Shown: positions 45,518 to 55,700 of the stretch, in pieces | How positions within the stretch are numbered: the first letter of the stretch is position 1 | Layout of the letters: each line of letters begins with the position of its first letter | NCBI GenBank assembly: GCA_002337085.1 | Contig: DDFH01000006.1 | Location: forward strand, 91,098 to 155,097 | Reading direction: 5' to 3' | DNA: 64,000 bases | Source: Hyphomonadaceae bacterium UBA1933 | Lineage (GTDB): Bacteria > Pseudomonadota > Alphaproteobacteria > Caulobacterales > Aquidulcibacteraceae | The notes under the pieces: model-generated | Told to the model about the DNA's origin: nothing | The model's input: the letters and a program-made list of their open reading frames with translations, nothing else | Database searches by the model: none | Made by a program: the position numbers and the translations under genes

Positions 45518-45819
45518 TGGCATTTTATCGGCAAGTTAATAACGGCATTGAAATCCGTGTTCGCGTTATCCCCAACGCCAAGCAAGAAGGCATAATGGGC
45601 GTTGAGGTGCGCGATGATGGCAATGAATATCTTAAAATCAAAACACGTGCCATTCCCGAAGATGGCAAGGCGAATGATGCAATTGTCAAAACTATTGCCA
45701 AAGCTTTAAAAACTTCCAAAAGCAATATTGCGCTTTTGAGTGGCGCAACAAATCGCACCAAAAGCTTTTTAATTAATGATATAACCATTGCCGATATAGA
45801 AGCGCTTATAAACTGCTAA
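45517..45819 (+). CDS. DUF167/YggU family protein
   Basis: A 100-residue soluble protein with the DUF167 signature IRVRVIPNAKQEGIMG and LKIKTRAIPEDGKANDAIVK, then LLSGATNRTKSFLI. The function is unknown across bacteria. It is coupled to yggT, and its stop codon overlaps the stop of the convergent lipoprotein gene. Confidence 0.9.
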   Translation: MAFYRQVNNGIEIRVRVIPNAKQEGIMGVEVRDDGNEYLKIKTRAIPEDGKANDAIVKTIAKALKTSKSNIALLSGATNRTKSFLINDITIADIEALINC

Positions 45820-46427
45820 TAATGAAAATACCTTGGCACAATGATGTAATTTGGTGTCTGCACTTTTGAAACAAGCGCCAATTCATTCGCACCGTAATTT
45901 CTAACCATTTGTCTTATTAATAATTCGCGTTTTTTCTCTGTGCTTACAAGAAAGCGTGATTGGCTTGCAATTTGGTCAACGGTTTTCAAAACCCCGCAAA
46001 CCGTGCTTATGTCTGAATTACATTCAGAGTAAATTTCGTATAGTTTTCCGTATTGATGAACATAATTTATGTCTGGTTTAGCCGTTACCGGATATTGATA
46101 GGCAATTTGGAAGTCTTCATTCAAAACATTAAAGCGGCGATTAAAAATGTTATCGATTTTACCTTTTGCGCCTTTGTCATCAAGAATCAATGTTTTAGTT
46201 GCGCAATTATAACCGCCACCATCAGCCGCAACACTATTTATCGCCACGGTGGCGATAATTGAACTACCATCGATTGATCCAGAACGAACTTGATAAATGC
46301 CATCTTTAAAAGGGCAAATCGGCTTTGTTACATTGGCAATTTCATTGACTGCCTGCGGCGTGGTGCGATAACAGCCACCAAGCACAAGCATTATTGCCAA
46401 AAAACCCAAGCGCACCTTTACGCCCAT
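45816..46427 (-). CDS. Lipoprotein of unknown function
   Basis: A 203-residue protein with a lipoprotein signal ending in LVLGGCY (Cys near residue 18), so it is anchored by lipid after export. The mature part has four or more cysteines (KPICPFKDGIYQVRSG, NCATKTLIL, ECNSDISTVCGV), suggesting disulphides. I do not recognise the family. ATG at 46427 follows GGGGTG; an ATG four codons earlier is weaker. It is convergent with the DUF167 gene, with overlapping stops. Confidence 0.7.
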   Translation of the reverse strand: MGVKVRLGFLAIMLVLGGCYRTTPQAVNEIANVTKPICPFKDGIYQVRSGSIDGSSIIATVAINSVAADGGGYNCATKTLILDDKGAKGKIDNIFNRRFNVLNEDFQIAYQYPVTAKPDINYVHQYGKLYEIYSECNSDISTVCGVLKTVDQIASQSRFLVSTEKKRELLIRQMVRNYGANELALVSKVQTPNYIIVPRYFHY

Positions 46428-46575
46428 ATAGCACCCCATAATTAAAAACTGCTGGAAAATGCCACAAGATTTATAAAATGCAATGACTTTTGGTGGTTGG
46501 CTCTTGGTATTTTTAGCAATTTGTTATAGAGAGACCGCACATTCGGCAAAAAGTAATTTAGTGGGGGCATTTTAC

Positions 46576-47463
46576 ATGAGCGCAACATTAATCGACGGCA
46601 AACATCAAGCACAATTACTTAACCAATCAACCCGCGAAGGGGTTTTGAAATTGTCCGAAACCGCTGGCTTTGTGCCGACATTGGCCGTAATTTTGGTTGG
46701 TGAAGACCCAGCTTCCCAAGTTTATGTCCGTAACAAAGTGCGTACCGCCGGCGAAATTGGCATAAAATCACTTGAATTTGTTTTACCCGCTGACACCACC
46801 CAAGAAACCCTTGAGGCAAAAATTAAAGAATTATCAGATGATGAACGCGTTGATGGAATTTTGGTGCAATTACCGCTTCCAAAACATCTTAATGAAGATG
46901 CCGCAATCGAACTTATTGCACCGTTAAAAGACGTTGATGGTCTTACTGAAAAATCGGCGGGTCGCTTATCTTTGGGCAAAATTGGCCTGCGCCCATGCAC
47001 ACCAAAAGGTTCGGTCATTCTTGCTAAATCAGCATTGGGTGATGATTTATCAGGTAAAAATGTTGTGGTTATTGGTCGCTCTATTCTGGTTGGTAAACCT
47101 GCGGCATTCTTATTTCTCGAAGAGAATTGCACCGTAACCATCGCCCATTCACGCACTAAGAATTTGCCTGAAATCTGCAAAAAAGCCGATATATTGGTGG
47201 CTGCGGTCGGTCGTCCATTAATGGTAAAAGCGGATTGGGTAAAAGAAGGTGCTTGTGTAATTGACGTCGGTATTAACCGTGTACCAAACGACAATCCAAA
47301 TTCGGAAAAGAAAACCAAACTTGTTGGCGATGTTGATTTTGATAGCGCAAAACAGGTTGCGGGGCAAATTACCCCGGTTCCTGGTGGTGTTGGTCCAATG
47401 ACAATTGCCTGTTTGATGCAAAACACCCTAGAGGCAGCAAAATTAAGACGCGGTTTAATTTAA
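46576..47463 (+). CDS. folD: Methylenetetrahydrofolate dehydrogenase / cyclohydrolase
   Basis: Bifunctional one-carbon enzyme, 295 residues. It has VGEDPASQVYVRNK, DGILVQLPLPKHL, the NADP-binding VIGRSILVGKPAA and PVPGGVGPMTIACLM near the C terminus. The frame is open to 46483, but ATG at 46576 (MSATLIDG) follows GTGGGGG and gives the family length. It is convergent with the phytase pseudogene; the two stop codons touch. Confidence 0.95.
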   Translation: MSATLIDGKHQAQLLNQSTREGVLKLSETAGFVPTLAVILVGEDPASQVYVRNKVRTAGEIGIKSLEFVLPADTTQETLEAKIKELSDDERVDGILVQLPLPKHLNEDAAIELIAPLKDVDGLTEKSAGRLSLGKIGLRPCTPKGSVILAKSALGDDLSGKNVVVIGRSILVGKPAAFLFLEENCTVTIAHSRTKNLPEICKKADILVAAVGRPLMVKADWVKEGACVIDVGINRVPNDNPNSEKKTKLVGDVDFDSAKQVAGQITPVPGGVGPMTIACLMQNTLEAAKLRRGLI

Positions 47464-48503
47464 TTATTTTAAGACAAGCTTTTCTTTGATTACTTGCCAT
47501 GAAACAAGCTTAAAGTTTTGTGTTGCGTCAGGCATGGTATTGATATCATCCTGAACAACAACCAAGCCTTCTGGATAATCTGGGCCAAAATTATGGGCGG
47601 AGACGTCAATTCCGTCCGTAGTTGTAACTCCATCAATTTTTTCTGATGCAACAACTCTAAAGCTTCCAACATACTGGTGGTGTTGATTAATGTCATAGAT
47701 ATTAAATCTTGAATCACCTTGGACGGAAACCGCCAAATAGCGGTGCGTTCCATCATCCCAAATGCTTGCCCCTTCAACATCGGCAACAAGGCGACCATTA
47801 CCAACTTTATCAATCAAATTTGCAGAAGAATCCTTTAAATTAATATCCCAAAGACCGACCAATTCTTGTGAAACATATAAATGACCAGTTTTGTCATCAA
47901 TCACACAACCTTCTGCGATTGAGCCAAGGCTTTTTTCAAAAGTTTTTTCTGAAATAACGCCATTTCCATCCAATCTGATTTTAAATGCCTTTATATCACC
48001 AACTTTTGAGGTTGCGACGGCATAAAAATCACCATCAATCTGCCCAAGGCAAAAGCCATAAACCTCTGGGAAATCGGTTTTTATACGGGCAATTGGTTTG
48101 GTAATGAGGCGCGCGTCTTTTTGCATAAAACGCCAAAGCACGATTGTATTGTCAATTCTATCACTTGCGCCAACAATTACGTCTTTACCATCTATAAAGG
48201 AAAAACCATTGCGTAAATCGACATTGTTGGGTTTGCCGCCTAAAACCTCCTGCGCAATTGAGCCATCAAGGTTATAAACATAAATTCCGCCCTTTTTCTG
48301 CGTTCCGATAATTTTGGAATTCAATGGATTTTCAGCATTATACCAAATTGCCGGATCATCAGCGGCATCACCAGTTGAATTAACCGGAGCTGTTTCCGCG
48401 CCGTTGCATAAACCTCTACAAGATTAATATTGCTTGGCATCTGGTGGGCGCATGAAATTAAGCCCAATAATGGCAAAAATAAAAAAGACTTTTTAAATAA
48501 CAT
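47464..48503 (-). pseudogene. Beta-propeller phytase lipoprotein broken by a frameshift
   Basis: The reading frame starts at 48503 (GAGG upstream) with a lipoprotein signal (FKKSFLFLPLLGLISC). It runs out of frame near 48399-48404, where GCAACGGCG meets GCGGAAACA. The next frame continues without loss as AETAPVNSTGDAADDPAIWY, then GTQKKGGIYVYNLDG, NNVDLRNGF, AEGCVIDDKTGHLYVSQELV and DVEGASIWDDG, all hallmarks of beta-propeller (3-)phytases that release phosphate from phytate. One base is missing, or two are extra. Only the signal part plus a short tail would be made from the first frame. It could also be an error in the sequence. Confidence 0.85.
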
Positions 48504-48575
48504 ATCAAACCTCAAACCGTCGTTTAAAGCCGAATTTGTTGTCATTGATATGACAATGTTATTTATGCCTATATT

Positions 48576-49172
48576 TTACTTTAACTTTTCCAATTCTTGA
48601 ACTTGTTCAAGGGCATTTTTAACGTGATTGCGATAATCGGAATTTTCGTAAATCATGCTTATAGTGCCATCTTGGGCAATTACAAATGTCGTACGCTTGG
48701 TTATGCCTTGCATCATTTCAACGTGATATGCTTTGGCAATTTCTGGCGTAGCAGTGGCAACCGCAAACTTATCACGGCATTCTTCAGTTGAGAATTTTTT
48801 TAACGCATCAATATTATCGCCCGACATACCAATCACATTGGCACCAAGTTTTTTAAACTCTTCGGTGGTATCAGAAAAATCGTGGGCCTCTAATGTGCAA
48901 CCTGGTGTGAATGCCTTGGGAAAGAAATATAAAACCAACGGGCCTTCTTTTAATTTATCAGCCAAGGTAAATGAAAAGTCCTTGCCAGCTAATGCGCCCT
49001 TGGCACTAAAATCAGGTGCTTTTTGACCAACTTTTAGTGTGTTTTCAGCATCCTTTTGGGCTTGAGCGATTGCTTTGTCCAATTGAGCGTCTTTTTTTTC
49101 GCTTGCTTTGCCACATGCACCAAGTGCAGCAAGTGACAGCAAAAGCAATGTTAATTTGGTGTTTCTCATCAT
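48576..49172 (-). CDS. Lipoprotein peroxiredoxin (AhpC/TSA, BCP-like)
   Basis: A thiol peroxidase exported as a lipoprotein. Of 198 residues, the first 20 form a signal ending in AALGAC (lipid Cys20). A charged linker (about 21-50) precedes the thioredoxin-fold domain with the peroxidatic Cys92 in PKAFTPGCTLEAHDF. A second Cys in STEECRDKF could be the resolving one. BCP-type enzymes are usually cytoplasmic, so the export signal is a notable variant. AAGGGAC precedes two adjacent ATGs (49172 and 49169). Confidence 0.88.
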   Translation of the reverse strand: MMRNTKLTLLLLSLAALGACGKASEKKDAQLDKAIAQAQKDAENTLKVGQKAPDFSAKGALAGKDFSFTLADKLKEGPLVLYFFPKAFTPGCTLEAHDFSDTTEEFKKLGANVIGMSGDNIDALKKFSTEECRDKFAVATATPEIAKAYHVEMMQGITKRTTFVIAQDGTISMIYENSDYRNHVKNALEQVQELEKLK

Positions 49173-49218
49173 TAGTCCCTTTTTGATAATTATTATTAAT
49201 AGAAACCTAGACTATTTT

Positions 49219-50226
49219 TCACCATTTTTCAATTTCCCGCAAAACACTTTTACGCAGCAATAAATCAATTGGTGAAAATGACATCGCACCAAGGATGTTT
49301 AATACGCTAGCTTTTCTTTGTTTTTGGATTTCGTTTCGCATCCGAAACGATTGTTTAAGACCCGCAATTCCCGCCATTAATCCGCGCCAATATGCACCAC
49401 CTGCGCCGTGCATTGAACTTTGTAACAATAGCAAAAGAGTTGCCAAAATATGTATCGGCAACATAACCCACATCACCCATGATGGCATAAGGCGAATATA
49501 GGCCCAAACGCGGTTTCTTGTGCCATGAAAGACCGCATATTCCGAATAACGTGAAGATGATCCAGAAGCACGATGGCGCACAACCGCCTTGGCAAGCTGA
49601 ATAGATTTCCCGCCCAAAAGACGATGGCGAAAGCCCAAATCTACATCTTCGAAATAGGAATTAAAGCTTTCTTCAAAGCCACCCAATGTTTCAAAAACCG
49701 ATTTTTTCCAAACAGCCGCCGCCGCACAAGGCGAAAAGCATTCACCATCTTTGATGATTTCCGGCCTTGGCTTGCGATGCCCGCCGCGCCATGCAATGCC
49801 GGAAATTGAATAATTATCGCCCATACCATCAAGCAATTCAGGATTATCATCCAATAATTGCAATGATCCAAATGCCTCGGCATCATATCTACCGGTTGCA
49901 ATGTCAATTTCTTTTAGCCAATCTTGCTCTGGAAAGGCATCGGGGTTTAATAAAACAAGCCATTCACCATGCGCAAGCTTTGCGGCCCGGTTATTCGCGC
50001 GCGAAAAACCAATGTTTTCAGGGTTTTGTACAAATATATTGGCGCGCTTTGCTAAATCTGCGTCAACGCCATTGGTTGGTGACGCATTATCAAGCAGAAT
50101 GATTTCAAAATCACGATATGATTGATTATCAAGACAGTCAAATAATCGCTTTAAATCATCACCACTTTTATAGGCAACAATTAAAATCGAATATTTTGGG
50201 GCAGATTTATTTGTGGCAGGCATCAT
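49219..50226 (-). CDS. Glycosyltransferase family 2 protein
   Basis: A 335-residue GT-A type enzyme. YSILIVAYKSGDDLKRLFDCLDNQ opens the fold, LLDNASPTNGVD and VLLNPDAFPEQDW hold the acidic nucleotide-binding residues, and NSYFEDVDLGFRHRLLGG is the rhamnosyltransferase-like ED motif. A hydrophobic segment near the C terminus (VMWVMLPIHILATLLLLLQ) suggests membrane association. It probably adds a sugar to a surface glycan. Its start overlaps the end of the oxidoreductase gene by about 20 bases, so they are coupled. Confidence 0.88.
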   Translation of the reverse strand: MMPATNKSAPKYSILIVAYKSGDDLKRLFDCLDNQSYRDFEIILLDNASPTNGVDADLAKRANIFVQNPENIGFSRANNRAAKLAHGEWLVLLNPDAFPEQDWLKEIDIATGRYDAEAFGSLQLLDDNPELLDGMGDNYSISGIAWRGGHRKPRPEIIKDGECFSPCAAAAVWKKSVFETLGGFEESFNSYFEDVDLGFRHRLLGGKSIQLAKAVVRHRASGSSSRYSEYAVFHGTRNRVWAYIRLMPSWVMWVMLPIHILATLLLLLQSSMHGAGGAYWRGLMAGIAGLKQSFRMRNEIQKQRKASVLNILGAMSFSPIDLLLRKSVLREIEKW

Positions 50227-51112
50227 CAACAAGACGTGCGATTTTTACCGCCTTGGCAGCATCAACACCCGAAACCTGAACCGGAATTTCACCCAAAATT
50301 GCCGAGATAAAATCACTTGTTGCTTGTTGCATTGGATCTTTGATGCGTTCAGCAAAATCTTGATGCAAACCAAAACCAGTTGTATCATTAAAAGTGCGGG
50401 CAATATAATCGATTTCGATTTTGCCATTTTCATATTCAATCAAGGTTGTGCGTTTACGTTCGTCAGCGGCGCGCGATGCCATTAATTTTGCCTTGCCACC
50501 ATTTTTATAGGTTATTTCGGCAATAATCGCATCGGGGCGATTGATTGGCCCTGCCAAACAATCTGATTTAATGCTCTCAGGTTCGGAGTGGAACAAAAGA
50601 CCTGCAAGGTCAATATCATGCACCATAAGGTCAAAAGTCGCCGAAACGTCTGCACCGCGTTGTGACGGAAGACCAATTCGGTATGCCTCAAAATATTTTG
50701 GAACGTCTTTTACATCCAAAAGCCCCATAGCTTTAAAAATGTAACGTTCCTGGTGTCCTGCTTGTAAAACAAGTTTTTTGCTTGTGGCAATCGCAACCAA
50801 ATTATCCGCACTTTCAGGGGTTGCCGACAATGGTTTTTCAACAAGACAATGCTTGCCAGCCTCTAATGCCGCAAGCGCCACACCGCCATGCGCACTTGCC
50901 GGCGTTGCCACAACAAGCGCATCGACAAGCGGCAATAATTCATCAAGGGAGCCAAAGGCCTGACAATCATGTTTGGCGGCAAGTTCTTGTGCGCGATTAA
51001 GGTCAAGGTCAAAAATCCCGACAAGCTCGGCACGATTATCACCTTTTACTTTGTTAGAGTGATTGTTACCGAAAACGCCTGCCCCTGCGACACCAATTTT
51101 AACTTTTGTCAT
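50207..51112 (-). CDS. Gfo/Idh/MocA-family oxidoreductase
   Basis: A 301-residue NAD(P)-dependent sugar dehydrogenase-type protein. The N-terminal Rossmann motif is IGVAGAGVFGNNHSNKVKG, EKPLSATPESAD is the conserved EKP, and the C-terminal domain has MVHDIDLAGLLFHSEPE. Its substrate is unknown; in surface-glycan loci such enzymes modify nucleotide sugars. AGGGAATAAA precedes the ATG. It is coupled to the GT2 gene, suggesting a shared polysaccharide or lipid A role. Confidence 0.9.
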   Translation of the reverse strand: MTKVKIGVAGAGVFGNNHSNKVKGDNRAELVGIFDLDLNRAQELAAKHDCQAFGSLDELLPLVDALVVATPASAHGGVALAALEAGKHCLVEKPLSATPESADNLVAIATSKKLVLQAGHQERYIFKAMGLLDVKDVPKYFEAYRIGLPSQRGADVSATFDLMVHDIDLAGLLFHSEPESIKSDCLAGPINRPDAIIAEITYKNGGKAKLMASRAADERKRTTLIEYENGKIEIDYIARTFNDTTGFGLHQDFAERIKDPMQQATSDFISAILGEIPVQVSGVDAAKAVKIARLVDDACHK

Positions 51113-51217
51113 TTTATTCCCTAAAAAGTTTTATGACGGATTAGCTTAAAATCATGAATTTTACAACATATTGCATTGCAAAAAAACTTATGACAAATTA
51201 TTTTCTAGGAGAGAATA

Positions 51218-51892
51218 ATGACCGAAAACAGCGATTTCACGCGACAGAATCAAAATATGTATAATGCGTGGGCGAATGCTTACGATAATTATACTAATTC
51301 AACCGTATTTTGTGATGAGCTGCACTTCCCAAAACACTGGGCTATTTTACCACCATCTAAAATACTTGAAATTGGTTGTGGCACTGGGCGGCATACGCAT
51401 AAACTTGCCAACTTAGGGCATGAAGTAACCGCGATTGATATTTCTGAAGGCATGTTAGAAATCGCAAAAAGCAAAGTAAAAACAGTAAAATTCATTCATG
51501 GTGATTTTCTCGAACATGACTTCAATGGCCAAAAATTTGACTTTATTATTATGGCATTAGTCCTTGAACATTTACCAGATAAAGAAATTGTTTTTGCCAA
51601 AATTGCCGAACTTTTGAATATTGGCGGAAGATTCTTTTTGTCGGAAATTCATCACAGTCGCATGGAAAACGGTTCTGGTGCAAGATTTATTGACGATACC
51701 GGAAGCGAAATTCGCGCCGCATCATTCATTCACAATAATGATGATGTAATTAATGCCGCCCGTAAAAACGGCTTTGAACTTAATTCAGACGAAGTAGTTT
51801 ACGGTACAAAAACCCTTATTGCGCATAATAAGGGTTGGGAAAAATATTACGGCAAACCAATGATTGAAATTTTTGAGTTTTTAAAACCATAA
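51218..51892 (+). CDS. Class I SAM-dependent methyltransferase
   Basis: A 224-residue soluble methyltransferase. Motif I is ILEIGCGTGRHTHKLA, then AIDISEGMLEIAKSK and FDFIIMALVLEHLPDKE. The substrate is unknown (UbiE/ Tam-like small-molecule class). AGGAGAG precedes the ATG. It stands alone before ileS. Confidence 0.87.
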   Translation: MTENSDFTRQNQNMYNAWANAYDNYTNSTVFCDELHFPKHWAILPPSKILEIGCGTGRHTHKLANLGHEVTAIDISEGMLEIAKSKVKTVKFIHGDFLEHDFNGQKFDFIIMALVLEHLPDKEIVFAKIAELLNIGGRFFLSEIHHSRMENGSGARFIDDTGSEIRAASFIHNNDDVINAARKNGFELNSDEVVYGTKTLIAHNKGWEKYYGKPMIEIFEFLKP

Positions 51893-51987
51893 TTTTCTTT
51901 CACATATGTCGCGTTTATTTGCATTTTCTGTGACTGCTGCTAATAGGTTTTTGCTGATTTAATCCACAAAACCATAAGTGACAAAAA

Positions 51988-54954
51988 TTGACTAATCAAG
52001 AAACCGAACAACGCGATTACCGCCCGACAATCTTTTTACCAGACACACCATTTCCAATGCGTGCAGGTCTGCCGGTAAAAGAAAAAGAAATCCTTGAAAA
52101 ATGGGGCGTTACCACGCTTTATAAGGAAATTCGTGCGGCTTCAAAAGACAAACCAAAATGGGTTTTGCATGACGGCCCTCCGTATGCCAATGGCGGTATG
52201 CATATTGGGCACGCGCTAAACAATATTTTGAAAGACTTTATGATACGTTCGCGCCAAATGGTTGGTTATGACGTTGATTATATTCCGGGTTGGGATTGCC
52301 ACGGTCTACCGATTGAATGGAAGGTTGAAGAAGAATTCCGCGCCCAAGGCCGCGATAAAAAAGATATTTCCCCATTAGAATTCCGCAAGGCATGCCGTGT
52401 TTATGCGAAAAAATGGGTTGAAATCCAAAAAGCCGATCGTATTCGCATGGGCGTTATTGGCGATTGGGAAAACCCATATTTGACCATGAACTTTTCTTCA
52501 GAGGCAGTGATTGCATCTGAGTTCTTAAAAGTGGTTAAAAATGAGCTTGTATTCCGTGGCTCTAAACCAATCATGTGGTCACCGGTTGAACGCACATCAT
52601 TGGCCGAAGCCGAGGTTGAATATCAAGAAAAAACCAGCCCGATGATTTGGGTGAAATTTCCGGTTGTTGCAAATGAAGAAATTTTGACGGCTTTCGGAGG
52701 TAATGCCAACGATAGAAACGGAACTGTTGACGTTGGTAGGCTATTTGTTGTTATCTGGACAACTACCCCTTGGACAATACCTGCCAACCGCGCAGTTTCA
52801 TATTCTAAGAAAATTTCGTATGGAATTTATGAAATAGAAGCAATTGAAAAAGGCTTGGAATTTGTTCCATATGCAAAAGTTGGTGACCAAATTATACTTG
52901 CTGACGCACTTTCGGAATCTGTTATGTCTGCCGCGAAAGTTTCTAAGTGGAAACGAATTAATAATGCGAGATTAGATGGATTAAAATTAAACCACCCGCT
53001 TAAAAATTGGGAAGGTGCAAATGGCGGCTATCAATTCACTGTCCCACTAATCGCCGGTGATCACGTTACCGATGATGCGGGTACAGGTTTTGTACACACT
53101 GCGCCATCGCATGGTGTGGATGACTATTTGGTTTGGTTAAAACATGGCTTGCCACAATCAGAAATCCCATTCACTGTTGACGAAGAAGGTCGCCTAACCA
53201 AAGAAGCGCCTGGTTTTGAAGGTGCACTAATCATGCAAATCGAAGGCAAGGCGAAAGATATTGGTAAAGAAGGCGACGCCAACCCGCGCGTGCTTGAGGC
53301 GTTAAAGGCAACTGGCAGCCTTTTGGCAATGGGCAGATTGAAACACCAATATCCACATTCATGGCGTTCACGCGCACCGCTTATTTATCGCAATACGCCA
53401 CAATGGTTTATCGCAATGGATAAAAATGTTGCGGCATTGGGGGGTAAAACCCTGCGCGAAGTTGCGCTTTCTGAAATCGATAAAACCGATTGGGGAACAC
53501 AGGCTGCAAAAGGCCGCATTGAAACCATGGTTAAAGAACGTCCAGATTGGTTGATTTCACGCCAACGTGCATGGGGTGTTCCGATTGCACTATTTGTAAA
53601 CAAAGCAACCCAAGAAGTCCTGATGGATGATGAGGTTAACGCCCGCATCATCACCGCAATGGAAATTGATGGTGCGGATGCATGGTATGATAAGCCGGCA
53701 CAATATTTCCTTGGCGATAAATATAAATCAGAAGATTTTGAGCAAATCCACGATATTCTTGATGTGTGGTTTGATTCTGGCTCAACCCACGCATTCGTTC
53801 TTGAAAGCCGCGATACATTACCGCGCCCAGCGAATATGTATCTTGAAGGCACGGATCAGCACCGTGGCTGGTTCCAATCATCATTGCTTGAATCCTGCGC
53901 AACCCGTGGCGTTGCGCCATATAAACAAGTGCGCACACATGGCATGACAGTGGATGATAAAGGCCGCAAAATGTCCAAATCTTTGGGCAACGGTATTGAG
54001 CCACAAGACATTGCCAACCAAAACGGCATTGAAATCTTGCGCGTGCTATTTGCGGGCGCGGATTACACCCAAGAATTAGCGCTTGGCAAAACCATGATTG
54101 CACAGGCATCGGAAACTTATCGCAAATTGCGTAATACAATCCGTTATATTCTTGCATCGACCAAAGATTTTAATGACAAAGACATGGTTGCCTATGGTGA
54201 CTTGCCATTCCTTGAAAAATGGGTTCTTGCCCGCACCGCGCAAGTCGATGAAGAAGTGCGCAAAGCCTATGACACCTATGATTTCAAAGAGGCACTTTCA
54301 GCGATTTCAGATTTTGCCAACCTTGATTTATCGGCATTCTTTGTGGATGTTCGTAAAGACGCGCTTTATTGCGATCCACTTAACAGCAAAAAACGCCGCG
54401 CGGCACAAACTGTTCTAAGCATTTTATTCAAACGCTTCCTAACTTGGCTTGCGCCAATTTGCCCATTCACCACCGAAGAAGCGTGGGGTGTGGCAAAACC
54501 TGATGCGGGTTCGGTTCATTTATTGGTGCTTGAAGATGTGCCAAGTGAATGGAATGATGCTGCGGTATTAGAACGCATGGAAAAATTGCGGGAATTCCGT
54601 AAAGCGGTAACTGGTGCACTTGAATTAAAGCGTGCTGATAAAACCATTGGCTCTTCATTAGAAGCGGCACCAATTGTTTATCTTGATAATGCCGAAATCA
54701 AAGCGGCTTTGGGTGATGAAGATTTGGCGGAATTGTGTATTACTTCGGCACTAACCCTAAAAGAAGGGAAAGCACCAGAAGGCGCATTTGTGCATGAAGA
54801 TGTTGATGGTGTTGGGGTAATCTTTGAACACGCAAGCGGAATTAAATGCCGCCGTTCATGGAAATATTTTGACCCAAAAACTGCGCATCCAGACTTCCCC
54901 GATATCACCCCACGTGATGCCGAGGCGGTTTTATATTGGGAATCAATTCAATAG
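51988..54954 (+). CDS. ileS: Isoleucyl-tRNA synthetase
   Basis: Charges tRNA-Ile; 988 residues. The HIGH motif is at 72-75 (GGMHIGHALNN), KMSKS is near 661 (GRKMSKSLGNG), and the editing CP1 region includes WTTTPWTIPANRAV. The start is taken as TTG (MTNQETEQRD); no better ATG is seen and the ribosome site is weak. It is followed after 11 bases by ccmC, an uncommon partner; lspA, common after ileS, is absent. Confidence 0.96.
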   Translation: MTNQETEQRDYRPTIFLPDTPFPMRAGLPVKEKEILEKWGVTTLYKEIRAASKDKPKWVLHDGPPYANGGMHIGHALNNILKDFMIRSRQMVGYDVDYIPGWDCHGLPIEWKVEEEFRAQGRDKKDISPLEFRKACRVYAKKWVEIQKADRIRMGVIGDWENPYLTMNFSSEAVIASEFLKVVKNELVFRGSKPIMWSPVERTSLAEAEVEYQEKTSPMIWVKFPVVANEEILTAFGGNANDRNGTVDVGRLFVVIWTTTPWTIPANRAVSYSKKISYGIYEIEAIEKGLEFVPYAKVGDQIILADALSESVMSAAKVSKWKRINNARLDGLKLNHPLKNWEGANGGYQFTVPLIAGDHVTDDAGTGFVHTAPSHGVDDYLVWLKHGLPQSEIPFTVDEEGRLTKEAPGFEGALIMQIEGKAKDIGKEGDANPRVLEALKATGSLLAMGRLKHQYPHSWRSRAPLIYRNTPQWFIAMDKNVAALGGKTLREVALSEIDKTDWGTQAAKGRIETMVKERPDWLISRQRAWGVPIALFVNKATQEVLMDDEVNARIITAMEIDGADAWYDKPAQYFLGDKYKSEDFEQIHDILDVWFDSGSTHAFVLESRDTLPRPANMYLEGTDQHRGWFQSSLLESCATRGVAPYKQVRTHGMTVDDKGRKMSKSLGNGIEPQDIANQNGIEILRVLFAGADYTQELALGKTMIAQASETYRKLRNTIRYILASTKDFNDKDMVAYGDLPFLEKWVLARTAQVDEEVRKAYDTYDFKEALSAISDFANLDLSAFFVDVRKDALYCDPLNSKKRRAAQTVLSILFKRFLTWLAPICPFTTEEAWGVAKPDAGSVHLLVLEDVPSEWNDAAVLERMEKLREFRKAVTGALELKRADKTIGSSLEAAPIVYLDNAEIKAALGDEDLAELCITSALTLKEGKAPEGAFVHEDVDGVGVIFEHASGIKCRRSWKYFDPKTAHPDFPDITPRDAEAVLYWESIQ

Positions 54955-54965
54955 GAATTACATAA

Positions 54966-55700
54966 GTGTTCAATTATCTTGCCAACCCAGAAAGATTTAG
55001 TCGCTTTGCCAAATGGGCATATCCATTGTTGTTGGCATTGGGAATTATTACTTTGGCCATTGGCACGGTTTGGTCGCTTTTATATGCACCCGCAGATTAC
55101 CAACAATCGCAAAGCGCACGGATTATGTTTATCCATGTTCCTGCTGCTTGGATTTCAACCTTTGCCTATGCCACAATGGCGGTCGCTAGTGTGATTTTTC
55201 TTGTATGGCGGCATAATTTGGCGGATTTGGGTGCACGTGCGGCGGCAGAAATTGGTGCGGCCTTCACCTTCCTTTGTCTTGTAACCGGCTCAATCTGGGG
55301 TCGCCCGACATGGGGAACATGGTGGGAATGGGATGGGCGTTTAACATCCGTATTAGTATTGTTTTTCCTATATCTTGGTTATCTCGCGCTTAGAAGTTCG
55401 ATTGATGATGAACAAAAGGCAGGGAGAGCGGCGGCAATTTTGTGCCTTGTGGGGTCAATTAATATTCCAATCATTCGTTATTCTGTGGTGTGGTGGAATA
55501 CATTACACCAACCGGCGGCAATTATCCGCAAGGGTGGGCCATCAATTCACCCTGAATTATTATACCCGCTTTTGGTAATGGGCGTTGCCTTTATGCTTTT
55601 GTTTGGGGCATCATTAATCGGGCGCACAAAATCATTATTAATGGCAAAACGCGCCAAAAACCTTGAAGCCAAATTAGTTTATTCAGGTGAGAATCAATGA
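54966..55700 (+). CDS. ccmC: Haem transporter/handling protein CcmC
   Basis: System I cytochrome c maturation. CcmC presents haem to the chaperone CcmE in the periplasm. The 244-residue protein has six hydrophobic segments and the tryptophan-rich WWD-type motif WGTWWEWDGRLTS, with haem-ligand His in FIHVPAAW and WWNTLHQPAA. It starts at GTG with AGGA upstream. It overlaps ccmD by 4 bases. ccmA, ccmB, ccmE, ccmF and ccmH are not in the window. Confidence 0.95.
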   Translation: MFNYLANPERFSRFAKWAYPLLLALGIITLAIGTVWSLLYAPADYQQSQSARIMFIHVPAAWISTFAYATMAVASVIFLVWRHNLADLGARAAAEIGAAFTFLCLVTGSIWGRPTWGTWWEWDGRLTSVLVLFFLYLGYLALRSSIDDEQKAGRAAAILCLVGSINIPIIRYSVVWWNTLHQPAAIIRKGGPSIHPELLYPLLVMGVAFMLLFGASLIGRTKSLLMAKRAKNLEAKLVYSGENQ

